From contig CANMSB010000017.1 in assembly GCA_947500445.1 (NCBI GenBank), positions 39,592 to 103,591 of the forward strand: DNA of 64,000 nucleotides, read 5' to 3'. Below, piece by piece: positions 28,633 through 37,281 of the stretch (the first letter of the stretch is position 1; the number at the start of each line of letters is the position of its first letter). Under the pieces are notes generated by a model that searched no databases, had not been told where the DNA came from, and was given only the letters and a program-made list of their open reading frames with translations. The position numbers and the translations under genes were made by a program. This DNA comes from an uncultured Flavobacteriaceae bacterium. Its GTDB lineage: Bacteria; Bacteroidota; Bacteroidia; Flavobacteriales; Flavobacteriaceae.

Positions 28633-29655
28633 TTACCTCTTTGTTGAATCCCGTTCCAACAAGGTAGACTCCAAAATGATAGTCCTGCTGTTTGCGTCGG
28701 AAGTCTTGTTTCCGATCTGTTCTATCAACAGACTGCAGGCTATTTTACCGATTTCATAAGGAGATTGATCGATGGTCGTCAACGCAGGCTCTATCACTTC
28801 GGAAATTGGTTCGTTACTAAAACCGACCAAAGCGATGTCGTCGGGAATTTTTTTCCCAATGTTTTTCAAGTACTTCATGGCTCCAATGGCGGCAACGTCA
28901 TTGGCCGAAAAAATACCATCGATCTCCGAATTCTTCTCCAATATCTTTTTTACGGACATGATTCCATCCTTTTCCGACAATCTAGAGCTGACCACCAAAT
29001 CAGGGTCATAAGGAAGTTGGTATTTCCGTAGGGCGGACCGATAGCCTTTCAAACGGCTTTTGTAGATTTGAAGGGTACTCGGCCCGGTAAAGTGTGCTAT
29101 TTTTTTGCAGCCAATTTCTATCAGATGGCCCGTGGCCTTTGCAGCTGCATCTTCGTCGTCGATGAGCACCTTGCCGCTTCCTTCAAGTTCCTTTAAATGT
29201 CTGTCAAAAAAGATTAGGGGGATACCACTATCGCGCAGTTGTTTTAAGTGCCTTCCATTCTTGGTTTCCATTGACACCGATATCAACACACCGTCAACTT
29301 GGTTCGCCATCAAATTACTGATAATACCCTGCTCCCTTTCAAGCTCTTCAAGGGATTGGCAGATAATTACATTGTATCCGGCCGCAAAAGCCGCTTCATC
29401 TATTCCCGCGATGGTAGAGGAAAAAAAGTATCGTGATATTCTGGGGACTATTACACCAATGGTATTGGATTTTTTCTTTCTCAGGTTAGAGGCCATCAAG
29501 TTTCGTCGATAGCCCATTTCTTCGGCTTTTCTAGTTACCCTATCTATTGTCTTTTTTGTTACCCGATCACTATTGTTAAGTGCCCTGGAGACCGTAGAAC
29601 TATCCAAGTTCAATTCTCTGGCTATTTCGTGAATGGTAGGTTTTCCGTTCTTCAT
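28633..29655 (-). CDS. LacI family transcriptional regulator
   Basis: 340 residues. The N-terminal helix-turn-helix is textbook LacI (TIHEIARELNLDSSTVSRAL, residues ~7-26, with hinge RKAEEMGYRRNLMASNLRKK at ~45-65). A periplasmic-binding-protein-like ligand domain follows (TIGVIVPRISRYFFSS, VDGVLISVS, PLIFFDRHL, DGIFSANDVAAIGAMKYL, DIALVGFSNEPISEVIEPALTTI). It lies upstream of susC on the same strand and divergent from the FG-GAP gene. Both neighbours carry the same palindrome, so it probably represses or activates this locus in response to a sugar ligand. Confidence 0.95.
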   Translation of the reverse strand: MKNGKPTIHEIARELNLDSSTVSRALNNSDRVTKKTIDRVTRKAEEMGYRRNLMASNLRKKKSNTIGVIVPRISRYFFSSTIAGIDEAAFAAGYNVIICQSLEELEREQGIISNLMANQVDGVLISVSMETKNGRHLKQLRDSGIPLIFFDRHLKELEGSGKVLIDDEDAAAKATGHLIEIGCKKIAHFTGPSTLQIYKSRLKGYRSALRKYQLPYDPDLVVSSRLSEKDGIMSVKKILEKNSEIDGIFSANDVAAIGAMKYLKNIGKKIPDDIALVGFSNEPISEVIEPALTTIDQSPYEIGKIACSLLIEQIGNKTSDANSRTIILESTLLERDSTKR

Positions 29656-30032
29656 TTTAGCGACTGGTATGGTAGCGTTTGGTTGTGCTCTTAGGTACTC
29701 ATTACATTAAGGGAAAGGCTTTTGAAGCCCGACCGTTAGGGACCAAGTTATTTAAACTTTTTTGTTTAACGGTCATTTTTCATACAATCGTTACTTCATT
29801 GTCTTAAAAATGTCCTTATTTTATCGTTTAACTTTTTCAAGTAATGTTGATTTCCTTCTTACCCTAGGCTGGGGGCCAAAACGGAACATGAAGGCGGCTG
29901 ATGGAAAAAAGAGGCATTCCATTCGTTTTAAATTGTTCTTTTTCCTTAAAAAAAGTAACCGTGAAACGAGCCAAGAACAAGCTAGACCAACCTGTCCTTT
30001 TTGAAGCATACGGCACATCAATTTTCAACATG

Positions 30033-30050
30033 AATACAATCGATTGTAAT
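30033..30050. promoter_or_regulatory. Palindromic operator upstream of FG-GAP lipoprotein gene
   Basis: AATACAATCGATTGTAAT: the 14-bp core TACAATCGATTGTA is a perfect palindrome and identical to the susC copy; the outermost positions differ by one base. It lies eight bases before a TAnnTTTG box, where a bound regulator would touch the polymerase. Confidence 0.7.
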
Positions 30051-30057
30051 AAATCGT

Positions 30058-30065
30058 TATTTTTG
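30058..30065 (+). promoter_or_regulatory. Promoter -7 element TATTTTTG for FG-GAP gene
   Basis: Exact match to TAnnTTTG. No clear TTG at -33; the operator occupies that region. The predicted leader is about 120 bases. Confidence 0.55.
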
Positions 30066-30192
30066 CGTCCGTCAGTCCGTTCAATTAGAAGACGTCTTAA
30101 TGTTTTGGGGCATACCAAATAAAATGTACCGTACCCTAGTATAACGCCCTGGATTATGTATTTGAAAACATAATGGTAAACGATACTGGAAA

Positions 30193-33100
30193 ATGATCAT
30201 ACGCCATAACACTATGCCTTCCCTATCGGTGACCATCCTTTTTCTGAGCGGTCTTTTGTTCACCACGGCCTGTAAGGATGTACCTCCGCCCCTTTTTGAG
30301 CGCATAGCTCCATCCGTATCTCAACTTACATTTGAAAACACCCTTTCGCCCAGTACCGAACTGAACGTATTGGAGTACCTGTATTTTTATAACGGTGCCG
30401 GTGTCGCCGCGGCCGATTTCAATATGGACGGATTGATCGATCTTTACTTTACCGCCAATCAAAAAGCCGATGCGCTCTACCTAAACCAGGGGAATTTCCG
30501 ATTTGAAGAAGTGACCGAAATATCCGGTATTGCCAACGACAGTGGATGGACCACCGGTGTAACGCATGTCGACATTAATGCGGATGGACTTTTGGATCTT
30601 TACGTTTGTAAAGTGTCGCTTCCCGAATTGGGCCTTTCGGGAACCAATCTTCTCTATATAAATCAGGGTATCTCACCTTCGGGCATTCCAATATTCAAGG
30701 AAATGGCCGCCGCTTATGGCCTCGATTTTTCGGGTTTGGCAACACAGGCTTCGTTTTTTGATTATGATCGCGATGGCGATTTGGATGTTTACCTGCTCAA
30801 CCATTCCACGCAACCCAACGATAGTTATGGCAACGGTGACCGAAGAAAGGTATATAACGCGTATTCGGGAGATCGCTTGTACGAAAACCAAAACGGCATT
30901 TTTGTAGATGTCAGCCTAAACGCCGGTATTTTTCAGGGAAAGATCGGTTATGGTCTGGGACTAGCGGTAAGCGATCTGAACGATGACGGATATCCGGACA
31001 TTTATGTAGGTAATGATTTTTACGAAAACGACTACCTGTACGTCAATCAAAAGAACGGTACATTCTCCGATTTGATCACCCGAAACGAATTAAAACTGGG
31101 CCATACCTCGCATCTTTCCATGGGCAATGACATTGCCGACATTAACAATGATGGACGTATGGATATCGTTTCCTTGGATATGCTTCCCCAAAAACTCGAA
31201 ACGTACAAACGCTCCGGAGTGGAGTCGCCCTTCCCCGTATACCAAAACTACCTGAACAACTCCTATGCACCGCAATACATGCAAAATACCCTTCACCTAA
31301 ATTTAGGCGGGCTCAACTTTAGCGAAATTGCCCATCTATCCGGTATCGAAGCGACCGATTGGTCGTGGAGCGCCCTAGTGGCCGATTATGATAATGATGG
31401 ATATAAGGATATTTTTGTTTCCAACGGCATTATGAGGGCTACCAATGATCTTGACTTTATCAACTATTTATCCAACACGCTTCTCCAAAATTCGGACGCC
31501 TCCGATTCCGGGGAAAGGAACCTCAAACTCATCGAGAACATTCCCCAAAACAAGCGTGCCAATGTTTTTTTCAAGAACAATGGCGACCTCACCTTTTCGG
31601 ATACTTCTTCCGAATGGGACAACGGTGCCGAAACATTTAGCAACGGTTCGGTTTACGCCGACCTGGACAATGATGGCGATCTGGACCTGGTCGTCAACAA
31701 CGCCAATGATACCGCCCATCTTTTACAGAATACGCTCTCCGATAGGTCGAACTACCTAAAACTATCTTTTGAAGGGAATACGAAAAATACCTTTGGCATC
31801 GGTACCAAGGTTACGGCGACTACCGATAACCATACCATTGTACAGGAACATTATGTATCGCGAGGGTATCTTTCGGCGGTTCCTCAGCAAATGCACCTCG
31901 GAATCGGGAAAGATAGCATCATACGAACGTTGGAAGTCGTCTGGCCCGATGGAAAACAACAAAGACTCCAAAACATCGCGGCACGCCAAACCCTTCGTCT
32001 GTATCAACATAAAGCTGTTACCCCTTCCAAAACCGAGATAAAAACAAAAGATTCCCTGCTTATCGTCAATGACTCCATCGGATTGGCATACAAGCATACG
32101 GAAAAGCCGACCAACGCCTTTGATCGAAACCCCTTGCTCCCCTTTGCAAATACCAATAACGGGCCCGCGGTGGCCGTCGCGGATATTGACGGCAATGGTT
32201 CCGACGACCTTTTTTTATCGGGTGCACGGACCCAGCCTTCCCAATTGTTTTTACAGGATTCATCCGGCACCTTTACCATGGCCCAAAACGAAAGGTTTAT
32301 CCAGGATGCCCCGAGCGAGGACGTTGCGCAGACTTTTTTTGATGCGGACGGGGATGGGGATCTGGATTTGGCGGTGGTTTCCGGAAGTAGCGAAACTCGT
32401 TTGGCCAAACGGCTGAAACCGCGTTTTTACAGAAATCATAAAGGGATTTTCACGAAGGATACGACCCAATTCGAGGCCCTTGCCATTAATGCCACAAAAG
32501 TGATCGCTGCGGACATCGATTCGGATGGCGACCTTGACCTTACCGTTTGCTCCGATGAAGTGCCGTTGTCTTTTGGGGAAACTTCAAGGCAATATGTTTT
32601 TGAAAACGATGGCAGCGCAGGGTTTACCGATATTACGGACAGTTTCGCTCCCGATTTTAAGGATGTGGGTATGGTTAAGGATGCCCTTTGGGCGGACATG
32701 GACAACAATGGCTACCTGGATCTTATTACCGTAGGACATTGGATGCCCGTAACGATCTTTTTGAACGATGGCAAATCGGTTTCCATTCAAAAAGATACCG
32801 GTCTGGGAAACACCCATGGCTGGTGGAACAATGTGAAGGCATGTGACTTTGATAAAGATGGCGATTTGGATCTCATTGCCGGCAACTGGGGGAGCAACAG
32901 CAGAATAAGGGCCTCCATGAAAGCACCCGTACATCTTTACCGGAGCGACTTTGACGGTAACGGTCACATGGAAACTGTGATTACCCATGTCCACGACGGT
33001 ACGGAAACCCCTTTCTCCTCTAGGGATGCCCTAGTACAACAGATGCCTGTACTAAAGAAAGGCTACTTAAGCTATAAAGCTTTTGCCGGGGCGCGCTTTG

Positions 33101-33552
33101 CAGAACTGTTTCCGAAACGTAATTTGGAAAGCGTTGTAAAAAAGTCGGTATTCGAACTACGGACGTTATATTTTGAAAATACGGGTAACGGACGTTTTCG
33201 TATCAAGACCTTACCGCTTTTGGTGAACGCTTCGGTCATAAAGGATATGTTGGTCGACGATGTGAACGGCGACGGTTGGGAAGATGTACTTTTGGTGGGT
33301 AACGACCATCAAATAAACACTCAATTGGGCCGTATGGACGCCTCACATGGCCAGTTGTTGCTCAATGATAAAAAAGGCGGGTTTTTCCTTTCCGATACCG
33401 CTTCCTTTGATGTTGCCGGACCGGCCCGTGATATTGGGAAAATAATCGTAAAGGGGCAAACCTACTATTTGATTACGATCAATGATTCGGCTCCCGTCAT
33501 GTTGAAGGCAGTACACCAGGTTTTGGCGAACGATCAAAACAAAACGAATTAA
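30193..33552 (+). CDS. FG-GAP/VCBS-repeat lipoprotein with UnbV (ASPIC) region, CRTAC1-like
   Basis: 1119 residues. A type II signal peptide ends at the lipobox LFTTAC (Cys27) if translation begins at 30193; ATG 30214 is possible but removes the positive N-terminus. The protein is a chain of integrin-like beta-propeller repeats: at least twelve calcium-loop motifs of the DxDxDGxxD type (for example DFNMDGLIDLYF, DYDRDGDLDVYLL, DFDKDGDLDLIAG) in two blocks (~75-450 and ~640-1060). Between them is an UnbV/ASPIC segment (GIGTKVTATTDNHTIVQEHYVSRGYLSAVPQQMHLGIG region, ~535-575). Such proteins are common in flavobacterial polysaccharide loci and are thought to bind ligand at the cell surface. The shared operator ties it to the SusCD locus. 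Confidence 0.9.
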   Translation: MIIRHNTMPSLSVTILFLSGLLFTTACKDVPPPLFERIAPSVSQLTFENTLSPSTELNVLEYLYFYNGAGVAAADFNMDGLIDLYFTANQKADALYLNQGNFRFEEVTEISGIANDSGWTTGVTHVDINADGLLDLYVCKVSLPELGLSGTNLLYINQGISPSGIPIFKEMAAAYGLDFSGLATQASFFDYDRDGDLDVYLLNHSTQPNDSYGNGDRRKVYNAYSGDRLYENQNGIFVDVSLNAGIFQGKIGYGLGLAVSDLNDDGYPDIYVGNDFYENDYLYVNQKNGTFSDLITRNELKLGHTSHLSMGNDIADINNDGRMDIVSLDMLPQKLETYKRSGVESPFPVYQNYLNNSYAPQYMQNTLHLNLGGLNFSEIAHLSGIEATDWSWSALVADYDNDGYKDIFVSNGIMRATNDLDFINYLSNTLLQNSDASDSGERNLKLIENIPQNKRANVFFKNNGDLTFSDTSSEWDNGAETFSNGSVYADLDNDGDLDLVVNNANDTAHLLQNTLSDRSNYLKLSFEGNTKNTFGIGTKVTATTDNHTIVQEHYVSRGYLSAVPQQMHLGIGKDSIIRTLEVVWPDGKQQRLQNIAARQTLRLYQHKAVTPSKTEIKTKDSLLIVNDSIGLAYKHTEKPTNAFDRNPLLPFANTNNGPAVAVADIDGNGSDDLFLSGARTQPSQLFLQDSSGTFTMAQNERFIQDAPSEDVAQTFFDADGDGDLDLAVVSGSSETRLAKRLKPRFYRNHKGIFTKDTTQFEALAINATKVIAADIDSDGDLDLTVCSDEVPLSFGETSRQYVFENDGSAGFTDITDSFAPDFKDVGMVKDALWADMDNNGYLDLITVGHWMPVTIFLNDGKSVSIQKDTGLGNTHGWWNNVKACDFDKDGDLDLIAGNWGSNSRIRASMKAPVHLYRSDFDGNGHMETVITHVHDGTETPFSSRDALVQQMPVLKKGYLSYKAFAGARFAELFPKRNLESVVKKSVFELRTLYFENTGNGRFRIKTLPLLVNASVIKDMLVDDVNGDGWEDVLLVGNDHQINTQLGRMDASHGQLLLNDKKGGFFLSDTASFDVAGPARDIGKIIVKGQTYYLITINDSAPVMLKAVHQVLANDQNKTN

Positions 33553-33667
33553 ACCGTTCCCGTTATTTCAAAAGCTTATGTGGAGGATGGTGTAACACCT
33601 CCTTTCGGGCGACGGACGATACAAAGGTAAACCGTTCGCATAATCAATTAGTGGGTATATGGTACCA

Positions 33668-33688
33668 TTTCAAATGGTAAAATGGTAT
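33668..33688 (-). repeat. Solo terminus of the ATACCATTT palindromic element family
   Basis: Read on the minus strand this begins ATACCATTTTACCATTTGAA, close to the ends of the 162-bp elements at 41381 and 44424. No partner end is found nearby, so it appears to be a remnant. Confidence 0.4.
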
Positions 33689-33691
33689 AAC

Positions 33692-33720
33692 AAAAGACCC
33701 GGCCAGGAGCCGGGTCTTTT
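33692..33720. terminator. Bidirectional terminator between FG-GAP and DUF2911 genes
   Basis: AAAAGACCCGG (33692-33702) pairs perfectly with CCGGGTCTTTT (33710-33720). The A/T tails at both ends let it serve the two convergent genes. Confidence 0.85.
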
Positions 33721-33741
33721 ACTTTTAGCTTATATCAAGGA

Positions 33742-34587
33742 TTACATTGCTCCCCACTCCTTTAAGGAGTCCTTGTTCATTTTAACATAATCACCGTTAC
33801 CGGCAACTTCCGCAGCGGCCAACGATTTTTTTGCGGTTTCAATGGCCGCTTTTTTGTCTCCCGCCTTCGCATAGATCAACGATTGCTGTCGCATTTGCCA
33901 AAATGCCGGTTTTTCGGTCATTGCCATGGCCTTATCCATCCATTCTTTGGCTTTATTGATGTCCTTGTCCGCTTTCAAATAGTACACGGCAGCGGCATAA
34001 TAATCCCCTGCATCGGGGCCTCCCATTACCTTATCGATATTAGCGGTAACCGCACTGTCGGTCGGTACTTCAAAAGGAATGGCCACTTTGGTATCGGCCC
34101 AAGAAATCACAAGATGTGCGCCGGTTTCGGATACGTGGTCCACACTGATCGTGAACGATTCGGCCATGTCCGTAGTTTTGGCAGCATTGGCCTTAACTAC
34201 AGCAGCTACTTTGGTAGCGTCCCAATTACGTGGTGTTCCCCAGTTTTCGGTGTCAGTGTAAAAATTGACTTCCCAAACGGTTTCACCGGGTTTGGTAAAA
34301 ATGGCGTAAGAACCGGCTTTTAAAGCTTTACCTGAAATTTTGACGTCTTCGCTGAAGGTGATGATGCTATTTTTGTTGGCACCTGTTCTCCAAAGTTGAT
34401 CAAAGGGAACCAAATCGCCAAAAACCGTTCTGCCGCGCATTGCCGGACGTGAATATTCCAAAGTAACATCGGTCAAACCTACTACCTGCGTTACCTTCGC
34501 CATGGGACTCGGCTGTGGTGTTTTTATCTGTGCTTCGGTCGCCAAGGAAACCATAGCGGCACAAAAAAAGAGAATCATTTTTTTCAT
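33742..34587 (-). CDS. DUF2911 domain-containing secreted protein with TPR-like tail
   Basis: 281 residues: signal peptide (MKKMILFFCAAMVSLATEAQ), then the DUF2911 beta domain, recognised by VTLEYSRPAMRGRTVFGDLVPFDQLWRTGANKNS around residue 38-70 and WEVNFYTDTENWGTP (~128). The last ~80 residues are helical and TPR-like (AVYYLKADKDINKAKEWMDKAM). The family is widespread in Bacteroidota and has no established function. It is downstream of, and on the same strand as, the propeller-like secreted protein, separated by about 100 bases. Confidence 0.9.
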   Translation of the reverse strand: MKKMILFFCAAMVSLATEAQIKTPQPSPMAKVTQVVGLTDVTLEYSRPAMRGRTVFGDLVPFDQLWRTGANKNSIITFSEDVKISGKALKAGSYAIFTKPGETVWEVNFYTDTENWGTPRNWDATKVAAVVKANAAKTTDMAESFTISVDHVSETGAHLVISWADTKVAIPFEVPTDSAVTANIDKVMGGPDAGDYYAAAVYYLKADKDINKAKEWMDKAMAMTEKPAFWQMRQQSLIYAKAGDKKAAIETAKKSLAAAEVAGNGDYVKMNKDSLKEWGAM

Positions 34588-34690
34588 TTTGTATTGGATT
34601 TAAGTTTTTGCAAAACTAGGTATAAAGGGATAGGGGCCTTGTTAAGAGAATCCTAAATGTCCAAGAGCTAGGCTTTGGGTTTTCGCTACC

Positions 34691-35845
34691 CTAATACAGT
34701 ACGAATGCACGGGTCAATTTGAATTCCCCAAAATATAGTGTCAATGCGTATGTTCCATTGGGCAGGTCCGCAGTAAAAATAGTGTCGGATAACAGCAGGT
34801 CCCCGGTTTGGTATCGGAGCAGTTGCCCCTCAAGGCTAAAAATTGCTCGCGCAACGGGTCGCGGATGCTCGTTGGGCAGAACATAGGACAATTGCGTACG
34901 GCCAACGGGTTGATACACTACAAGCTCCATCACATCGGGTTCCGGTTCCGTAATCGGTTGGGGGAGCTCTTGGGACACTTCCATATCCTCGGTGGTAAGG
35001 GAGTACAAGGTTGGTGAAAACGTAATGGAAGGGCTTTGCCTTTCGAAAAACTCAGAGGAAAGCATATAGGTATTCGCATCCACGTCGGTAATTCCTTCAA
35101 CCTGTGCGAAGCCGATATTTATGGCAAGTCTGGTAACTTCCCCTCCGAAAACGGTGTTTTCCAAAACACCTTCCACACGGTAAATAAAAGGGCTCAACTG
35201 TCGTGAATATCCCGTAAAATAAAGTAATTGCGTGGCTTCATTATAGGTTGCCCCCGTAACCAGGCCTATGGAGGACAGGGAGTCCCATCTTTCTGCCGTG
35301 TAGCGTCCGGGAATTTTGGGTATCGTATAGGCAGTGGTGCCATTTTGCTGCCATTGCTTGGTCAGTACTACCAACTTATCATGCAGTACGAACATGGCTT
35401 CCGCATCAAAATCACTATTTACATTCGGTTCTGGTGCCACTTGATCCGGATAGGAAAAGATAATGGTCTCCGCGTTAACGGCATCGGCATTGTCGAAATC
35501 GTTTTTGGCTATTCGGTACACCGTCAAATCGGTCCGCAATCCTGAAACATTACCTAAATCCCCGATATACATATAATCGTTGTCCTGGGCCATCGCTTCC
35601 CAATCGATATTTACGGCATTTTCTATTTGCACCACTCTTTCCACCCGTCGCGAAAGCGTATCGATCACGAACAACTGGGGCGCATTTCCTGAATCGTTGT
35701 GCGTAAGGAGCTTATCCTTGTAAAACAGCAGCCCCGATGTTTCCGAAACACCGTCGGAAAGACTCCCGAGCACGCGGATCGGCGGCTGCCCGTACAAGGG
35801 TCCGAATACCAACAAACCTAATAAACAAAGTATCGCTCTGCGCAT
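34691..35845 (-). CDS. Secreted propeller-like protein with C-terminal sorting-like domain
   Basis: 384 residues with a signal peptide (MRRAILCLLGLLVFGPLYGQ). Residues ~20-290 contain repeating beta-strand units typical of a propeller (SETSGLLFYKDKLLTHNDSG, YMYIGDLGNVSGLR, GLVTGATYNEATQLLYFTGYS, QVEGITDVDANTYMLSSE). The C-terminal ~75 residues look like a type IX sorting-type beta domain (FSLEGQLLRYQTGDLLLS, LPNGTYALTLYFGEFKLTRAFVLY). No catalytic motif is recognised. Likely secreted or surface-attached; function unknown. Confidence 0.75.
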   Translation of the reverse strand: MRRAILCLLGLLVFGPLYGQPPIRVLGSLSDGVSETSGLLFYKDKLLTHNDSGNAPQLFVIDTLSRRVERVVQIENAVNIDWEAMAQDNDYMYIGDLGNVSGLRTDLTVYRIAKNDFDNADAVNAETIIFSYPDQVAPEPNVNSDFDAEAMFVLHDKLVVLTKQWQQNGTTAYTIPKIPGRYTAERWDSLSSIGLVTGATYNEATQLLYFTGYSRQLSPFIYRVEGVLENTVFGGEVTRLAINIGFAQVEGITDVDANTYMLSSEFFERQSPSITFSPTLYSLTTEDMEVSQELPQPITEPEPDVMELVVYQPVGRTQLSYVLPNEHPRPVARAIFSLEGQLLRYQTGDLLLSDTIFTADLPNGTYALTLYFGEFKLTRAFVLY

Positions 35846-36010
35846 CGCTTACAAAAAGTAATCTGGCAAAGTACAAAATAGCTGGAACTTTACACGAATG
35901 GACCAAAATTAAGACTCATAAACTGTTGGATGCATCCCCTCAAGGGTCGCAAAAAAACGTTTTATTATTTGTTTAACTATATGTATTTTTCTTTAAACAG
36001 AAATTGAAGG

Positions 36011-36018
36011 TATCTTTG
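36011..36018 (+). promoter_or_regulatory. Promoter -7 element TATCTTTG of the photolyase operon
   Basis: Exact TAnnTTTG. Its last base is the first base of a GTG in frame with the SRPBCC gene, so transcription would begin after that GTG; this decides for the ATG at 36033 as start codon. Confidence 0.6.
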
Positions 36019-36032
36019 TGGAAAACCACAAT

Positions 36033-36530
36033 ATGCAACTGTATCAACTCCATGCCAAGCAAGCGGTCCCCATTGACCGTAAAACGGCATGGGATTTTTT
36101 GTCCAATCCCGAAAACCTAAAGGTGATTACACCCGAAAAAATGGGTTTTCAAATTCTCAACGGTGCCGACAGGCCCCTGTTCGAAGGGCAGATCATCCAG
36201 TATAAAGTAAGCCCTATCGCGGGCATTACCACTAAATGGGTCAGTGAAATAACGAACATCAAAGAGGGCAATTATTTTGTGGACCAGCAGCTGTTCGGCC
36301 CGTATGCGTTATGGCACCATAAACATTTTATTCATGAAACCGACGGGGGCGTTATTATGGAAGACTTGATCGATTATAAAATACCGTTCGGTGTGTTGGG
36401 CCGCCTTGCGCATCCTTTGATCGTAAAAAAACAATTGCAACAAATATTTGCTTTCAGGGAAGAAAAATTGCAGCAACTTTTTGGAACGCTTCCCGGGCAT
36501 TCACCCTTTTTAATCATAACATCCATTTAA
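36033..36530 (+). CDS. SRPBCC family protein, first gene of a photolyase operon
   Basis: 165 residues from ATG 36033; an in-frame GTG at 36018 overlaps a promoter box and is rejected. The helix-grip fold is recognised from the N-terminal FLSNPENLKVITPEKMGFQI (~25-45) and the middle GPYALWHHKHFIHETDGGVIMEDLIDY (~92-118). SRPBCC domains bind hydrophobic ligands. Members of this subfamily are often found beside photolyase genes, but their role there is not established. The SDR gene follows after nine bases, then the two photolyase-family genes. Confidence 0.88.
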   Translation: MQLYQLHAKQAVPIDRKTAWDFLSNPENLKVITPEKMGFQILNGADRPLFEGQIIQYKVSPIAGITTKWVSEITNIKEGNYFVDQQLFGPYALWHHKHFIHETDGGVIMEDLIDYKIPFGVLGRLAHPLIVKKQLQQIFAFREEKLQQLFGTLPGHSPFLIITSI

Positions 36531-36539
36531 CCCTATTAT

Positions 36540-37229
36540 ATGAAAAACATACTTCTTATCGGCGGTAGCCACGGTATCGGTTTTGCTATGGCCAAAACCC
36601 TTGCAAAGGACCATAACGTTTTTATCGCATCGCGCACGGCGGATGCATTGGACGGACTTAACGTCACGCACATTCCATTCGATGTTACCACGGACACTTT
36701 GGACACCGGTCTATTGCCCGACGCACTTCATGGTTTTGCCTATTGCCCGGGCAGCATCAATTTAAAACCGTTTAAAATGATGGCCGCCAGTACCTTTGAA
36801 GAGGATATGCAGTTAAATTTCTTTGGCCTGGTGCGCGTGGTCAAAGAAATTATCGCGATTATGGCGGAGGGGTCCAGCATGGTTTTCTTTAGCACCGTCG
36901 CCGTAGGTACGGGAATGCCGTTCCATACCAGTGTGGCCGCGGCAAAGGGTGCCATAGAAGGTTTTGCCAAATCGTTGGCCGCGGAGTATGCCCCAAAACT
37001 TAGGGTGAACGTTGTCGCTCCTTCTTTGGTCGATACCCCCTTAGCGGGCCGTTTGCTCAATAACGATCGAAAAAGGGATATGATGGCGGAACGACATCCT
37101 TTAAAACGTGTGGGCGAAGCGGAGGACATTGCCCACATCGGGGTATTTTTATTGAGCGAACAAAGCAGTTGGATGACCGGACAAGTTGTTGGTGTCGATG
37201 GCGGAATGGGAAGTTTGAACATCAGCTAA
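36540..37229 (+). CDS. SDR family protein lacking the catalytic tyrosine
   Basis: 229 residues. The N-terminal nucleotide-binding GGSHGIGFAMAKTL (~7) and the PGG-like C-terminal end GQVVGVDGGMGSL identify a classical short-chain dehydrogenase/reductase. The active-site segment reads FHTSVAAAKGAIEGFAKSLAAE (~138-160): where the family has YxxxK, the lysine is kept but valine stands in the tyrosine position. It may be a non-catalytic or altered SDR. It belongs to the operon SRPBCC-SDR-photolyase-cryptochrome, so a role in light or UV response is plausible. Confidence 0.88.
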   Translation: MKNILLIGGSHGIGFAMAKTLAKDHNVFIASRTADALDGLNVTHIPFDVTTDTLDTGLLPDALHGFAYCPGSINLKPFKMMAASTFEEDMQLNFFGLVRVVKEIIAIMAEGSSMVFFSTVAVGTGMPFHTSVAAAKGAIEGFAKSLAAEYAPKLRVNVVAPSLVDTPLAGRLLNNDRKRDMMAERHPLKRVGEAEDIAHIGVFLLSEQSSWMTGQVVGVDGGMGSLNIS

Positions 37230-37281
37230 TACCACACAATCACTATTACAATCCGTTACATCATACCAATCCACAACATTT

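Larger units (their letters stand above)
29656..30192. other. Divergent regulatory spacer between lacI-type gene and FG-GAP gene
   Basis: 537 bases without a gene. It contains one operator copy (30033-30050) with a promoter box after it, and an isolated half-site ATACAATCG around 29782-29790 whose other half is degenerate. Confidence 0.5.
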
